Shown piece after piece: positions 1 through 7,457 of a stretch of DNA of 64,000 nt (position 1 is the first letter of the stretch; each line of letters begins with the position of its first letter). The translations under genes were made by a program, and so were the position numbers. The stretch is from Bacteroidales bacterium (lineage in GTDB: Bacteria > Bacteroidota > Bacteroidia > Bacteroidales > UBA932), in assembly GCA_017617715.1 (NCBI GenBank), contig JAFZVQ010000003.1:19108-83107 (forward strand). Reading direction: 5' to 3'. The notes under the pieces are model-generated. The model did no database searches. It saw only the letters and a list, made by a program, of their open reading frames with translations, and was not told the origin of the DNA.

Positions 1-2
1 TC

Positions 3-1541
3 GCCAATATCCACAATTGCAAGGACGATAATGCGGTGAAAGAATACACCGCACTGGTGAAGTTCTGGAGGGCTTACTTCTATGCCAACATGGTACGTAA
101 ATTCGGCGACGTGCCGTGGTACGACAAGGAACTCGGCTCCGCCGACGAGGAGCTCTACAATCCCCGCGACAGCCGCGAGACCATCCTGAACCACATGATC
201 GAGGATATCGACGTTGCGATAAAGGACCTTCCCGGCAAGGCTGCCGCCCCCCAGACCTCATACCGTGTCAACAAATACACGGCCATGATGGTGAAGGCGC
301 AGTTCTGCCTGTTCGAAGGTACGTTCAGGAAGTACCACTCCTCTCCCGCACCGTTCGAGACCTCCTACACCGCAGCCGACGGCAGCAGCCACGACTACAA
401 ATACTATCTCGACCTGGCGGCGGACGCAGCCAAGAAGCTGATGGATACCGGAGCCTACAAGCTCTACTCCACCGGCAAGCCCGGCAGCGACTACCTGACC
501 CTGTTCAATTCCACCAACGCCAACCCCGACGAGATAATCCTGGCCATCAACTACGACCGCGACCTCAAGATCAAGCACGACTGCGGACGCGACATCACCA
601 ACCAGACCTCCGCCCGCTACGGCATGACCAAGAAACTCGTGGACATGTACCTTATGAAAGACGGCACACGCTTCACCGACAAGCCAGGCTGGAACGTGAT
701 GCCTTTCGCCGAGGAAGTTGCCGACCGTGATCCCCGTCTCGCCCAGACCATCCGCACTCCCGGTTACTCATGGAAGAAGCCCGGCACCAGCAAGGACGGC
801 CCCGAGTTCGCCTTCTGCCAGACCGGCTACCAGACCATCAAGTACATCCAGCCCTACGACCTGAAGCCTTATTCCACCGACAACTCCGACAATGACATGC
901 CTGTATTCCGTTATGCGGAAGCCCTGCTTATCTATGCCGAAGCCCTGGCGGAACTGGGGACCCTCACCCAGGGCGACCTGGACATCTCGGTCAACAAGAT
1001 CCGCGACCGCGTGGGCATGCCTCACCTCGACATGGCGGCAGCCAACGCCAACCCCGACCCGTACCTGATGTCCGCTGAGACCGGCTACCCCAACGTGACC
1101 GGCTCCAACAAGGGCGTCATCCTCGAAATCCGCCGTGAAAGGGCGATAGAGCTCTTCCAGGAGGGTTACGGCAGGTACTTCGACCTGATGCGCTGGAAAG
1201 CGGGCTACTGCCTCAACCAGCCTTTCTACGGAATGTACATCCCCGGCCCCGGCAGCTATGTTTTCGGCGACGACAGCAAGTACACCTTCTATGTCGGCTC
1301 CTCCAACGCATCCGGCACCAAGTTCATGATCTATGACCCCGCCGCCGGCGAACAGTCCTCCAACGACGAGGTCTTCTATCTGGTGGACCCCAACACCGGG
1401 CAACTTGCCACTGCAGGCGTACGCGACGCTCTCCACACCATCCCTCATTCCTTCGATGAGACCAAGCATTACTTCTATCCCATTCCCGAGAACGAGATTC
1501 TTCTGAACCCCGCTCTCGTGCAGAACCCTAACTGGAAGTAG
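3..1541 (+). CDS. SusD/RagB-family outer-membrane glycan-binding lipoprotein, 5'-truncated
   Basis: The reading frame is open from the window edge, so the N-terminus with its signal peptide and lipobox lies outside; 512 residues are visible. SusD proteins are surface lipoproteins that cap a SusC TonB-dependent channel and bind oligosaccharides for uptake. The visible start has the family's conserved helix and 'FGDVPW' motif, which follows a stretch rich in aromatic residues (FWRAYFYANM). The middle holds the TPR-like region 'YAEALLIYAEALAELG', followed by 'IRRERAIELFQEGYGRYFDLMRWKAG', split here by its E-R-x-E-L-F and DLMRW cores, and the C-terminus ends 'NPALVQNPNW', as in most SusD proteins. 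The next gene starts 3 nt downstream, so they form one operon; a SusC partner should lie just upstream of the window. An internal GTG at 36 is not the real start. Confidence 0.93.
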   Translation, partial: ANIHNCKDDNAVKEYTALVKFWRAYFYANMVRKFGDVPWYDKELGSADEELYNPRDSRETILNHMIEDIDVAIKDLPGKAAAPQTSYRVNKYTAMMVKAQFCLFEGTFRKYHSSPAPFETSYTAADGSSHDYKYYLDLAADAAKKLMDTGAYKLYSTGKPGSDYLTLFNSTNANPDEIILAINYDRDLKIKHDCGRDITNQTSARYGMTKKLVDMYLMKDGTRFTDKPGWNVMPFAEEVADRDPRLAQTIRTPGYSWKKPGTSKDGPEFAFCQTGYQTIKYIQPYDLKPYSTDNSDNDMPVFRYAEALLIYAEALAELGTLTQGDLDISVNKIRDRVGMPHLDMAAANANPDPYLMSAETGYPNVTGSNKGVILEIRRERAIELFQEGYGRYFDLMRWKAGYCLNQPFYGMYIPGPGSYVFGDDSKYTFYVGSSNASGTKFMIYDPAAGEQSSNDEVFYLVDPNTGQLATAGVRDALHTIPHSFDETKHYFYPIPENEILLNPALVQNPNWK

Positions 1542-1544
1542 AAT

Positions 1545-3794
1545 ATGAACACAATAAGCAAAATATTGAAAGTATCAGCCATCGCGGCCGTTTTCGCCCT
1601 CTTGCTTGCATCCTGCGACAAAGAGCCCAAGGAGACTGTCGCGAAGGCCGTGCTCGGCGACCAGACTATCATGTCTTTCGCCGCCAAGAATCCGGCTGCC
1701 CAGACTGTCACCGTTTATTCCGACGGCCCCTGGCACACCAAAGCCCCGTCCTGGATCAGCGTCGATCCCGACACGGGCAACGGAGTCGTGACCGTGACCG
1801 TGACCGCCCAGGAAAACATGGATGCCGGCGGCATGCTTGAGCCCCGCAAGGACACGCTCATCTTCTCCGGCAATACCCTTGCCAGCCGCCTTATCATCCT
1901 CGTCAACCAGGAAGGCGACGCCTACCGCAGCGCCGAGCATCTGTCCCTCGAAAAGGTGGCGGCGCTTGCCGACGGCAAGTCATTCGTGCTCGACGATGCC
2001 TCCGTTGCAGCCGTGACATCCGCAGGTTTCGTGGTGAACGACGGCACCGCAACCATTTACGCCAAGTCTTCCAACGAAGTCAATGTTGGCGACAAGGTCT
2101 CCCTGAAGGGCCTTAAGGGCCGCCTGAACGGACTTCCCGCCATTGTCCAGACAGACGAGGTGAAAGTTGCTTCATCCGGCACTTACACCTATCCTGAAGC
2201 CGTTAAATTCAATGAGACAGTCTCCGGTTATAAGGGTGAGACTATGGATTTCGTGACCGTTTCCGGCATAGTAGCCGGCGGCAATCTGGTATTCAGCGCA
2301 GGCGAAGCGGACTACTCCGTAAAGCAGGTAGACTGCCCATCCAGCCTCAGCATTTCCAGCCTTGGAGGCCACAAGGTTACTCTAAAGGGCTATATCTGCG
2401 GCGTACTCGGCGCCAAAATGTACGGCATCATTACCACCGAATGCAAGGACAACGGCGTGGACCAGCTCCTCTATTTCGAGGACGACTTCGAGTGGCTGGA
2501 GCCTTGGACTACAGCATCCAATGCAGGTGATGCAATAGCCACCAACAATCCTTCAACCACTGCTCCCAACGTATTTACAACCGCCTCCTGCGAAGGCTTC
2601 GTTGCTGAATTCATGGCCCGCGGTTACGGCTACTTCGAGGGCAAGCAGGGCCTGGAGTGGACTGAGGTAACTCCCGACAACGCGCCCCCCGGAAAGGTCC
2701 TTTACCTCCAGAAGAACTATCTCAAATTCGGCAAGAGCGATTGGAACTCCGGCCTTACCCTCCCGGCCATGACGGCTATCGAAGGCAGCTCGGACGCCAC
2801 TCTGGAGTTCGACTGGTGCTGGCAGGTTACGGGCGCATTCAAGCCCGACATTATGACCATCACCGTAGAGATAGTCGGTAACGGCACCTGCGAGGAAAGC
2901 GGAAGCGCCCTCAGCGTGCCTCTCGAATCCACGCAGAGCCAGGTAGATGGCGAGAGTGCTATTGTTTGGCAACACGCGTCCGTCAAGCTCAAGGGCATAG
3001 ACAGTGCAACCCGCATCAAGATACGTCCTACCAATTACGATCCGTATATTGAGAATCCTGCCCGAGGCCAGAACCGCTGGTACCTGGACAACATCAAGGT
3101 CGCGCCCGCCGGAGGAAGCGGCAGCGGCGGTGGAGGTGGCGCGGATTCTTTCGGAGCCACCTGGTCATTCGATCCCGAGGCGACTTACGAATCCGGAACC
3201 GATTACTCGCTGAACAATACGACAGGTTCCTGGCTGCTGGCCGACGACAAGGTGGCCAAGCTCAGCGTGATCCGCATCTCCGGCACAGATGCCAGCAAGG
3301 CCTGCACCTTTACCACGGACGAAACGTGGTCCCAGAAGGTTTATCGTTTCCTGTCCTACAGCGTGTATCTGGACGATTACTGGCAGTTCGAATTGCCCGC
3401 GCCCAAGCATCCGGCCGGCAAATGCAACGTCAAGTTCACAATGAGTTCGTCCGCGGCGGGTCCCAAGGTGTTCGTGATCGAGTATTCCGACGACGCCGTC
3501 AACTGGACGGCGGTCAACACCAAGAAGACCAGTATGGTAATCAACAAGGATGGCGAGACCCCTTATGAAGTGACATACACTTTCATAATCTCCCCCGATT
3601 ATGCTGCCGCAAACGAGCCCAACGACATAGACATCACCTTCGACCTTCCTGCAGGAATCGTTGACGGTACGCTATATGTACGTGCCCGCGTGAACGACAC
3701 CATTACCAACGACCGCAGCAAGATGCTCAACGGCGCAAGCCACGGCGGCACCAACCGCATAGGCAAGTTCGCCTCCGTGACCTTCTCCAAGTAA
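1545..3794 (+). CDS. BACON-domain multi-domain surface lipoprotein of a SusC/D-type locus
   Basis: This 749-residue protein has a lipoprotein signal peptide with lipobox LLAS-C at Cys24, followed by charged residues (DKEPKE) that could act as a Bacteroidota surface-export signal. Residues about 40-130 look like a BACON domain (PSWISVDPDTG, then a beta strand with LIILVNQEGD). About 130-300 resembles an OB-fold-like region (DGTATIYAKSS, then VGDKVSLKG). About 305-520 is a beta-sandwich resembling choice-of-anchor or carbohydrate-binding modules. A Gly/Ser-rich linker near residue 530 leads to a second beta-sandwich to the end. Sitting 3 nt after susD, it most likely takes the SusE/SusF position as an accessory glycan-binding protein, or is an exported glycan-active protein; no catalytic motif was recognised. 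The domain borders are estimates by eye. Confidence 0.8.
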   Translation: MNTISKILKVSAIAAVFALLLASCDKEPKETVAKAVLGDQTIMSFAAKNPAAQTVTVYSDGPWHTKAPSWISVDPDTGNGVVTVTVTAQENMDAGGMLEPRKDTLIFSGNTLASRLIILVNQEGDAYRSAEHLSLEKVAALADGKSFVLDDASVAAVTSAGFVVNDGTATIYAKSSNEVNVGDKVSLKGLKGRLNGLPAIVQTDEVKVASSGTYTYPEAVKFNETVSGYKGETMDFVTVSGIVAGGNLVFSAGEADYSVKQVDCPSSLSISSLGGHKVTLKGYICGVLGAKMYGIITTECKDNGVDQLLYFEDDFEWLEPWTTASNAGDAIATNNPSTTAPNVFTTASCEGFVAEFMARGYGYFEGKQGLEWTEVTPDNAPPGKVLYLQKNYLKFGKSDWNSGLTLPAMTAIEGSSDATLEFDWCWQVTGAFKPDIMTITVEIVGNGTCEESGSALSVPLESTQSQVDGESAIVWQHASVKLKGIDSATRIKIRPTNYDPYIENPARGQNRWYLDNIKVAPAGGSGSGGGGGADSFGATWSFDPEATYESGTDYSLNNTTGSWLLADDKVAKLSVIRISGTDASKACTFTTDETWSQKVYRFLSYSVYLDDYWQFELPAPKHPAGKCNVKFTMSSSAAGPKVFVIEYSDDAVNWTAVNTKKTSMVINKDGETPYEVTYTFIISPDYAAANEPNDIDITFDLPAGIVDGTLYVRARVNDTITNDRSKMLNGASHGGTNRIGKFASVTFSK

Positions 3795-3817
3795 GGCCCT
3801 GAGCCCTCTAAACTACC

Positions 3818-3856
3818 AATAACGGGATGGAACTGATCTGGTTCCATCCCGTTATT
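3818..3856 (+). terminator. Perfect 16-bp hairpin after the susD operon
   Basis: A 16-bp perfect stem (AATAACGGGATGGAAC and its reverse complement) encloses a 7-nt loop and starts 24 nt after the lipoprotein stop codon. No clean T-run follows it on the + strand (AATTTAAAAAAA), so it may act as a terminator, a 3'-end stabiliser, or both. It lies tail to tail with the terminator of the 6S RNA on the other strand. Confidence 0.7.
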
Positions 3857-3861
3857 AATTT

Positions 3862-4021
3862 AAAAAAAGCCGTCAGCCGAACAGTCAGAAAATTGTCTGG
3901 CTCGAAAGATTTGGGCTCCGGTCCGGTTCGGGAATCCCGCTGCGGGGCGGGCCTGCCTTCCGCGGTCCGAGTGACCCGGTAAGTGAAAAACTTGATGTTT
4001 TCTCCTCTTGGGCCTGACGGC
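3862..4021 (-). ncRNA. ssrS: Probable 6S RNA, downstream of zapA
   Basis: On the - strand, right after the zapA stop, there is a 160-nt non-coding stretch whose 5' end (GCCGTCAG, 4021-4014) pairs with its 3' end (CTGACGGC, 3876-3869), followed directly by seven T residues. The interior can fold as a rod: GGGTC near the middle of the 5' half faces GGAGCCC in the 3' half, and CCCGC/GCGGG forms an apical stem, leaving unpaired A/T-rich flanks that would form the large bubble. A long rod with a central bubble is the shape of 6S RNA, which mimics an open promoter and binds RNA polymerase. Location next to zapA is also the usual place of 6S RNA in many bacteria. The family call is by structure and position, not by a covariance search. 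It could be made by processing of the zapA transcript, since no separate promoter is evident. Confidence 0.72.
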
Positions 4022-4026
4022 TTATG

Positions 4027-4311
4027 CTATTTCAATTTTGCCAGATAGGCCTCCACATCGTCCTGGAGGGCCTTGGCCTCGGCACCGAGCTGCTGCATCT
4101 TCTTCTGGCAGGCAATGCGGTTGACCGTCTCGTTGAGCGTGACTATGATCAGCTTGTCGATGGTGGTCTTGTCGGGGTATTTGGCGTCGTAGGAACTGAA
4201 CTTGCGGTTGATTTCATCCGCGGCGGTGCGCATGGTCTCTTCCATCTCCGGGGAGGTGGCGACCATGGGGTATTCAATTCCAGCTATTTTGAGTTTGATA
4301 TTCTGTGCCAT
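4027..4311 (-). CDS. zapA: Cell division protein ZapA
   Basis: This 94-residue protein has the ZapA layout: an N-terminal beta/alpha head (IKLKIAGIEYPM), then 'MEETMRTAADEINRKF', then a long C-terminal coiled coil ending 'AYLAKLK'. ZapA binds FtsZ and cross-links its protofilaments at the division site. The gene begins 2 nt after the stop of the coiled-coil gene at 4314-4583, and the 6S RNA candidate starts 5 nt after its own stop. This zapB-like/zapA/6S arrangement is a compact unit with a promoter just upstream of the first gene. Confidence 0.9.
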   Translation of the reverse strand: MAQNIKLKIAGIEYPMVATSPEMEETMRTAADEINRKFSSYDAKYPDKTTIDKLIIVTLNETVNRIACQKKMQQLGAEAKALQDDVEAYLAKLK

Positions 4312-4313
4312 CG

Positions 4314-4583
4314 CTATTTCTCAAGTAGTTTGATGCAACGGTCGATCTCGCGTATGAGTTTGGTGATGCGCTCCTTGGCAAGGGCCGGGTCGCCTGTGCC
4401 GGAGAAGGCATACTGGAGTTTGAGGTTGTCTATCTGGCCGTCGAGGTCCGTGACCTTTTCCTTGTAGGCGGCGATATCCGCCTTGCTGCGGTCCAGTTCG
4501 GCCTGCAGGGCGTCTGCGCGCTGCTTTTCCGTCTCGTAGAGGGAAATCAGCTTCTCAATGTTCGATTTAATATCTTCCAGCAT
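4314..4583 (-). CDS. Small coiled-coil protein, ZapB-like
   Basis: This is an 89-residue, charged, almost wholly helical protein with heptad spacing over about residues 3-60 (IEKLISLYETEK, then a run of A, L, E, K and D). It has no signal peptide or membrane segment. A short coiled-coil gene directly upstream of zapA is a common arrangement in Bacteroidota, and the protein is plausibly a ZapB-like partner of ZapA in the division ring. That role rests on position and coiled-coil character only. The start ATG lies only 5 nt after a -7 box, so its mRNA would be nearly leaderless. Confidence 0.7.
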   Translation of the reverse strand: MLEDIKSNIEKLISLYETEKQRADALQAELDRSKADIAAYKEKVTDLDGQIDNLKLQYAFSGTGDPALAKERITKLIREIDRCIKLLEK

Positions 4584-4588
4584 CGGAA

Positions 4589-4596
4589 CAAATATA
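4589..4596 (-). promoter_or_regulatory. -7 promoter element of the zapB-like/zapA/6S unit
   Basis: TATATTTG on the - strand matches the Bacteroidota -7 consensus TAnnTTTG. It lies in the 17-nt gap after the heptose gene and only 5 nt before the ATG at 4583, so the cell-division unit can be expressed apart from the glycan locus with almost no 5' leader. Confidence 0.6.
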
Positions 4597-4600
4597 ACAA

Positions 4601-5782
4601 TTATTTTGCGAAAAAGAAATCAATTCCACAGTTACGGGCAAAGAGTGCGTCAGATTCGGAATCGCCGATCATGACTGTGCGCGAGGGCATGATTTCCGGG
4701 TGGCCGGCAAGCAGTTCGTCGAAAAGGCCGCGATTGGGCTTACGGCACGGATTGTCTTCCTCTACGGCAGTGCAGACGTAGATACCGTCGACTCGGCCGC
4801 CCGCAGCAACGATTTCCTGCAGCATCCAGGCGTGAACGCTATCGAGGGCCTCATGAGTCATCACCCCCCTGCCCACGCCGCGCTGGTTGGTGACTATGTA
4901 GATGCCGCTGAATTTGGAAGCCGCCTCAGCCAGCGCTTCCCTCGCTCCCGGAATCCATTCGAATTCGGAAATGCTTTTCACATAGTCGCCGGGGCGAAGG
5001 CGGTTGATCACGCCGTCGCGGTCGAGCAGAAGGGTGTCCACGCCTTCGAGGGCGCGCACGATTCCGGAGAGCGTGTCAGGATGCCGCAGGAGCTCCGGAG
5101 CGGCACCGGCACGGGCGTAGTCTTCCGGTATGCCTATATCGATGAAATAGCCGTGCTGCACCAGGCCGCAGAGCCGCCCGGCGGCGCACTGGGGCTCAAG
5201 GACGCCGGTCTCGAAGGAGAAGCTGCCGGACAGGCCGTCGAATATACCGGACGCGCAGTCAATGGCATAGACGCCTCCGTTGATGAGGCCGTCAGCGCAC
5301 GGGCGTTTCTCATGGAAAGCGCTTATCGTGCCATCCGGGGCCATCTCCACAGTGCCATAGCGGTCGAAATCACGCATAGGCTTGAGAGCCACCGCAATCG
5401 GTTTTGCGCTGCTTCTGCGGAATTCAAACAGGCGCTCCAGGTCGACGTCGAACCATGTATCTCCGTTGAGCACCACGACTTCAGGCCCACGTGCCATAGA
5501 GGCGGCAAGCCTTATCCCTCCGCCGGTGCCCAGCGGCTGCCCTTCAACGGCGAAACAGAATTCAAAGGGATACTCGGCCGCATATGCGGCAATCCATTCC
5601 TCAATGAGCTCACGGAGGTAGCCCACGCTCAGGATTACCCGCTCCACATCGAATCTCCGCAGGTTTTCAAGCAGATACCAGAGGAAAGGCTTCCCTGCCA
5701 CCGGCGCCATGCACTTAGGCATGCCGTCCAACACGCTCCGCAACCTCGTCCCCAGGCCCCCTGCAAGAATGACTACTTCCAT
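4601..5782 (-). CDS. Bifunctional heptose-1-phosphate guanylyltransferase / heptose-bisphosphate phosphatase (HddC-GmhB fusion)
   Basis: This 393-residue protein joins two steps of GDP-D-glycero-alpha-D-manno-heptose synthesis. Residues 1 to about 225 are a nucleotidyltransferase with the signature 'LAGGLGTRL', 'MPKCMAPVAGKPF' and the metal-binding 'LNGDTWFD'. Residues about 245-393 are a HAD phosphatase of the GmhB type: 'LLLDRDGVINR' (nucleophile DxD), 'IVTNQRGVGRG', 'CRKPNRG' and 'MIGDSESDA'. The zinc loop of classic GmhB (C, H, C, C) seems reduced, with only two Cys before RKP. The gene overlaps gmhA by one base (TGATG) and lies directly after hddA and gmhA, so all chemistry from sedoheptulose-7-phosphate to GDP-heptose is encoded together. 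The sugar is likely built into the surface glycan of this locus rather than into an ADP-heptose LPS core. Confidence 0.85.
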   Translation of the reverse strand: MEVVILAGGLGTRLRSVLDGMPKCMAPVAGKPFLWYLLENLRRFDVERVILSVGYLRELIEEWIAAYAAEYPFEFCFAVEGQPLGTGGGIRLAASMARGPEVVVLNGDTWFDVDLERLFEFRRSSAKPIAVALKPMRDFDRYGTVEMAPDGTISAFHEKRPCADGLINGGVYAIDCASGIFDGLSGSFSFETGVLEPQCAAGRLCGLVQHGYFIDIGIPEDYARAGAAPELLRHPDTLSGIVRALEGVDTLLLDRDGVINRLRPGDYVKSISEFEWIPGAREALAEAASKFSGIYIVTNQRGVGRGVMTHEALDSVHAWMLQEIVAAGGRVDGIYVCTAVEEDNPCRKPNRGLFDELLAGHPEIMPSRTVMIGDSESDALFARNCGIDFFFAK

Positions 5783-6417
5783 CAGTCCTTATAAAAATGA
5801 TGCTCTACCATAAGGCAAAGGCAGTGATAGACGGGCAGGTGGAACTCCTGCACCTTGAAAGTCTCGACGGCCGGGACCTTGATGCAGATATCGCAAAGGG
5901 CATCCAGTTTTGAGGGGCGCTCGCCCGTGAGACCTATTACCTTGAGCCCGCGTGCCCTGGCGGCGACGGCGGCATAAAGGACGTTCCTGCTGTTGCCGGA
6001 GGTGCTTATGGCAAGGAACACGTCGCCCGGACAGCCATAGCCGTTAACCTGCTGGGCGAAGCCGAGCTGGGGATCGAAATCGTTCATACAGGCAGTCGTC
6101 AGGGCCACATGTCCGTCGAGGGCGATAGCGGGGAGAGCCCCGTGGAGATTGTCCCGCAGGAATGCGCCCATATCCGGGTCTGCCGCCACGAGGGCGTCGC
6201 CGTAGCCTTCCGGGAGCTTCTTCCGAAGCACGAAGGACTTCATCATCTCGCCGACTATATGTTCTGCATCGGCAGCGCTACCGCCGTTTCCGGCAATGAG
6301 CAGCTTGCCGCCGGCAGCATAACTGTCCACAAGGGCCTGTGCCGCAGACCAAATACTGTCCCGGCAGGTTGCGAGAGCCGGGTAACGCTCAATCAAGGTG
6401 TCAAGTATTGCTTTCAT
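5782..6417 (-). CDS. gmhA: Sedoheptulose-7-phosphate isomerase
   Basis: This is a 211-residue SIS-domain isomerase that turns sedoheptulose 7-phosphate into D-glycero-D-manno-heptose 7-phosphate, the first step of heptose nucleotide synthesis. The phosphosugar-binding loop 'IAGNGGSAADAEHIVGE' is present near residue 42, and 'LAISTSGNSRNV' near 140 is the second SIS signature. The C-terminal metal-site region 'HLPVYHCLCLMVEHHF' is also typical of GmhA. It overlaps hddA upstream (TAATG) and the HddC-GmhB fusion downstream (TGATG), which suggests translational coupling. Confidence 0.93.
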   Translation of the reverse strand: MKAILDTLIERYPALATCRDSIWSAAQALVDSYAAGGKLLIAGNGGSAADAEHIVGEMMKSFVLRKKLPEGYGDALVAADPDMGAFLRDNLHGALPAIALDGHVALTTACMNDFDPQLGFAQQVNGYGCPGDVFLAISTSGNSRNVLYAAVAARARGLKVIGLTGERPSKLDALCDICIKVPAVETFKVQEFHLPVYHCLCLMVEHHFYKD

Positions 6418-7457
6418 TACTGTGTTTCCGTGTCGTATATTTTCCAGCCGTGTGCGCCGCCGTCGGTGAAGAGGAACGGCAGGATATAGCCTTCCAGCGC
6501 CGCCAGCGCCTCTTCCACCTGTTTTTTCAGGGCCGGCTCCACGAAGAAGATTATGAAGCCTCCCCCGCCGGCGCCGCTCACTTTGCCGGCTTTCGCTCCG
6601 GCGGCGAACGCCACGTCCATGGCATGCTGGATGTTGTCGTTGGTAATGCCCCTGGCCAGCTTCTTCTTGTGCTCCCAGCTGCTTCCCATGATGGAAGCGA
6701 ATTCATGCATGTCGCCTTTCAGCAGCGCGGCCTTCATGTCGATTGCGCTCTGCTTTATGCGGTGCATCGCCTCTATGGTCTCCGTTTTTCCGGTGGAAGT
6801 ATTCTTGCGCTCCTCATCTATGATACGGGCGCTGCTGCGCGATTTGCCGGTATAATACAGCAGCAGGCTGGCCTCCAGCTCGTCGCTTATCCAGCGCTTG
6901 ACTTTCAGGGGATTCACGATGACGCTGTCGTCCGGCAGGAACTCAATGAAATTGAAGCCACCGAAGGCGGCTGCATACTGATCCTGCTTTCCACCGGAGA
7001 GACCGAGATCCTTGCGCTCGATTTCGTAGGCAAGGCGTGCTATCTCATAGTCGCCCATGGGCAGGGAGCACCACTCCACGAACGCCTTCAGTATGCACAC
7101 CACCATGGTGCTGGACGTGCCGAGTCCGGAACCGGCCGGGGCGTCGTTGTAGGTGGTGATACGGAAAGGCCCGGGGGTGATGCCGAAGTCACGCACGACG
7201 CGGTTATAGACTCCCTTTATCAGCTCCGCTTCGCCGTCCAGCGGCAGTTCCGGTCCGAGCGGATACGAACGGTTGCAGCCGGCGTCGTAGGAGTTGATGG
7301 TAATCTGTCCGTCCTGCGTCTCTTCGATGGTGCAGTAGGCGTAGAGGTTGATGGTGGCATTGAGTACCAGGCCGCCATAGAGGTCGCTGTACGGCGAAAC
7401 ATCGCTTCCTCCGCCCGCCAGACCCAGGCGCAGCGGGGCTTTGCTCCTGATAATCAT
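6417..7457 (-). CDS. hddA: D-glycero-alpha-D-manno-heptose-7-phosphate kinase
   Basis: This 346-residue GHMP-family kinase phosphorylates heptose 7-phosphate at C1 to the alpha anomer used for GDP-heptose. It has the N-terminal 'APLRLGLAGGGSDVSPY', the ATP loop 'PAGSGLGTSSTMVV' near residue 107, and the C-terminal 'GKVSGAGGGGF'. The 'AGGGSD' form and total length fit HddA rather than galactokinase. The start ATG overlaps the stop of the upstream gene (ATGA). Together with gmhA and the fusion gene it makes a complete GDP-heptose module. Confidence 0.92.
   Translation of the reverse strand: MIIRSKAPLRLGLAGGGSDVSPYSDLYGGLVLNATINLYAYCTIEETQDGQITINSYDAGCNRSYPLGPELPLDGEAELIKGVYNRVVRDFGITPGPFRITTYNDAPAGSGLGTSSTMVVCILKAFVEWCSLPMGDYEIARLAYEIERKDLGLSGGKQDQYAAAFGGFNFIEFLPDDSVIVNPLKVKRWISDELEASLLLYYTGKSRSSARIIDEERKNTSTGKTETIEAMHRIKQSAIDMKAALLKGDMHEFASIMGSSWEHKKKLARGITNDNIQHAMDVAFAAGAKAGKVSGAGGGGFIIFFVEPALKKQVEEALAALEGYILPFLFTDGGAHGWKIYDTETQ

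Noticed and set aside
4700-5794. Long + strand frame opposite the HddC-GmhB fusion
   Set aside because: No recognisable domain, and the - strand gene has all expected catalytic motifs.
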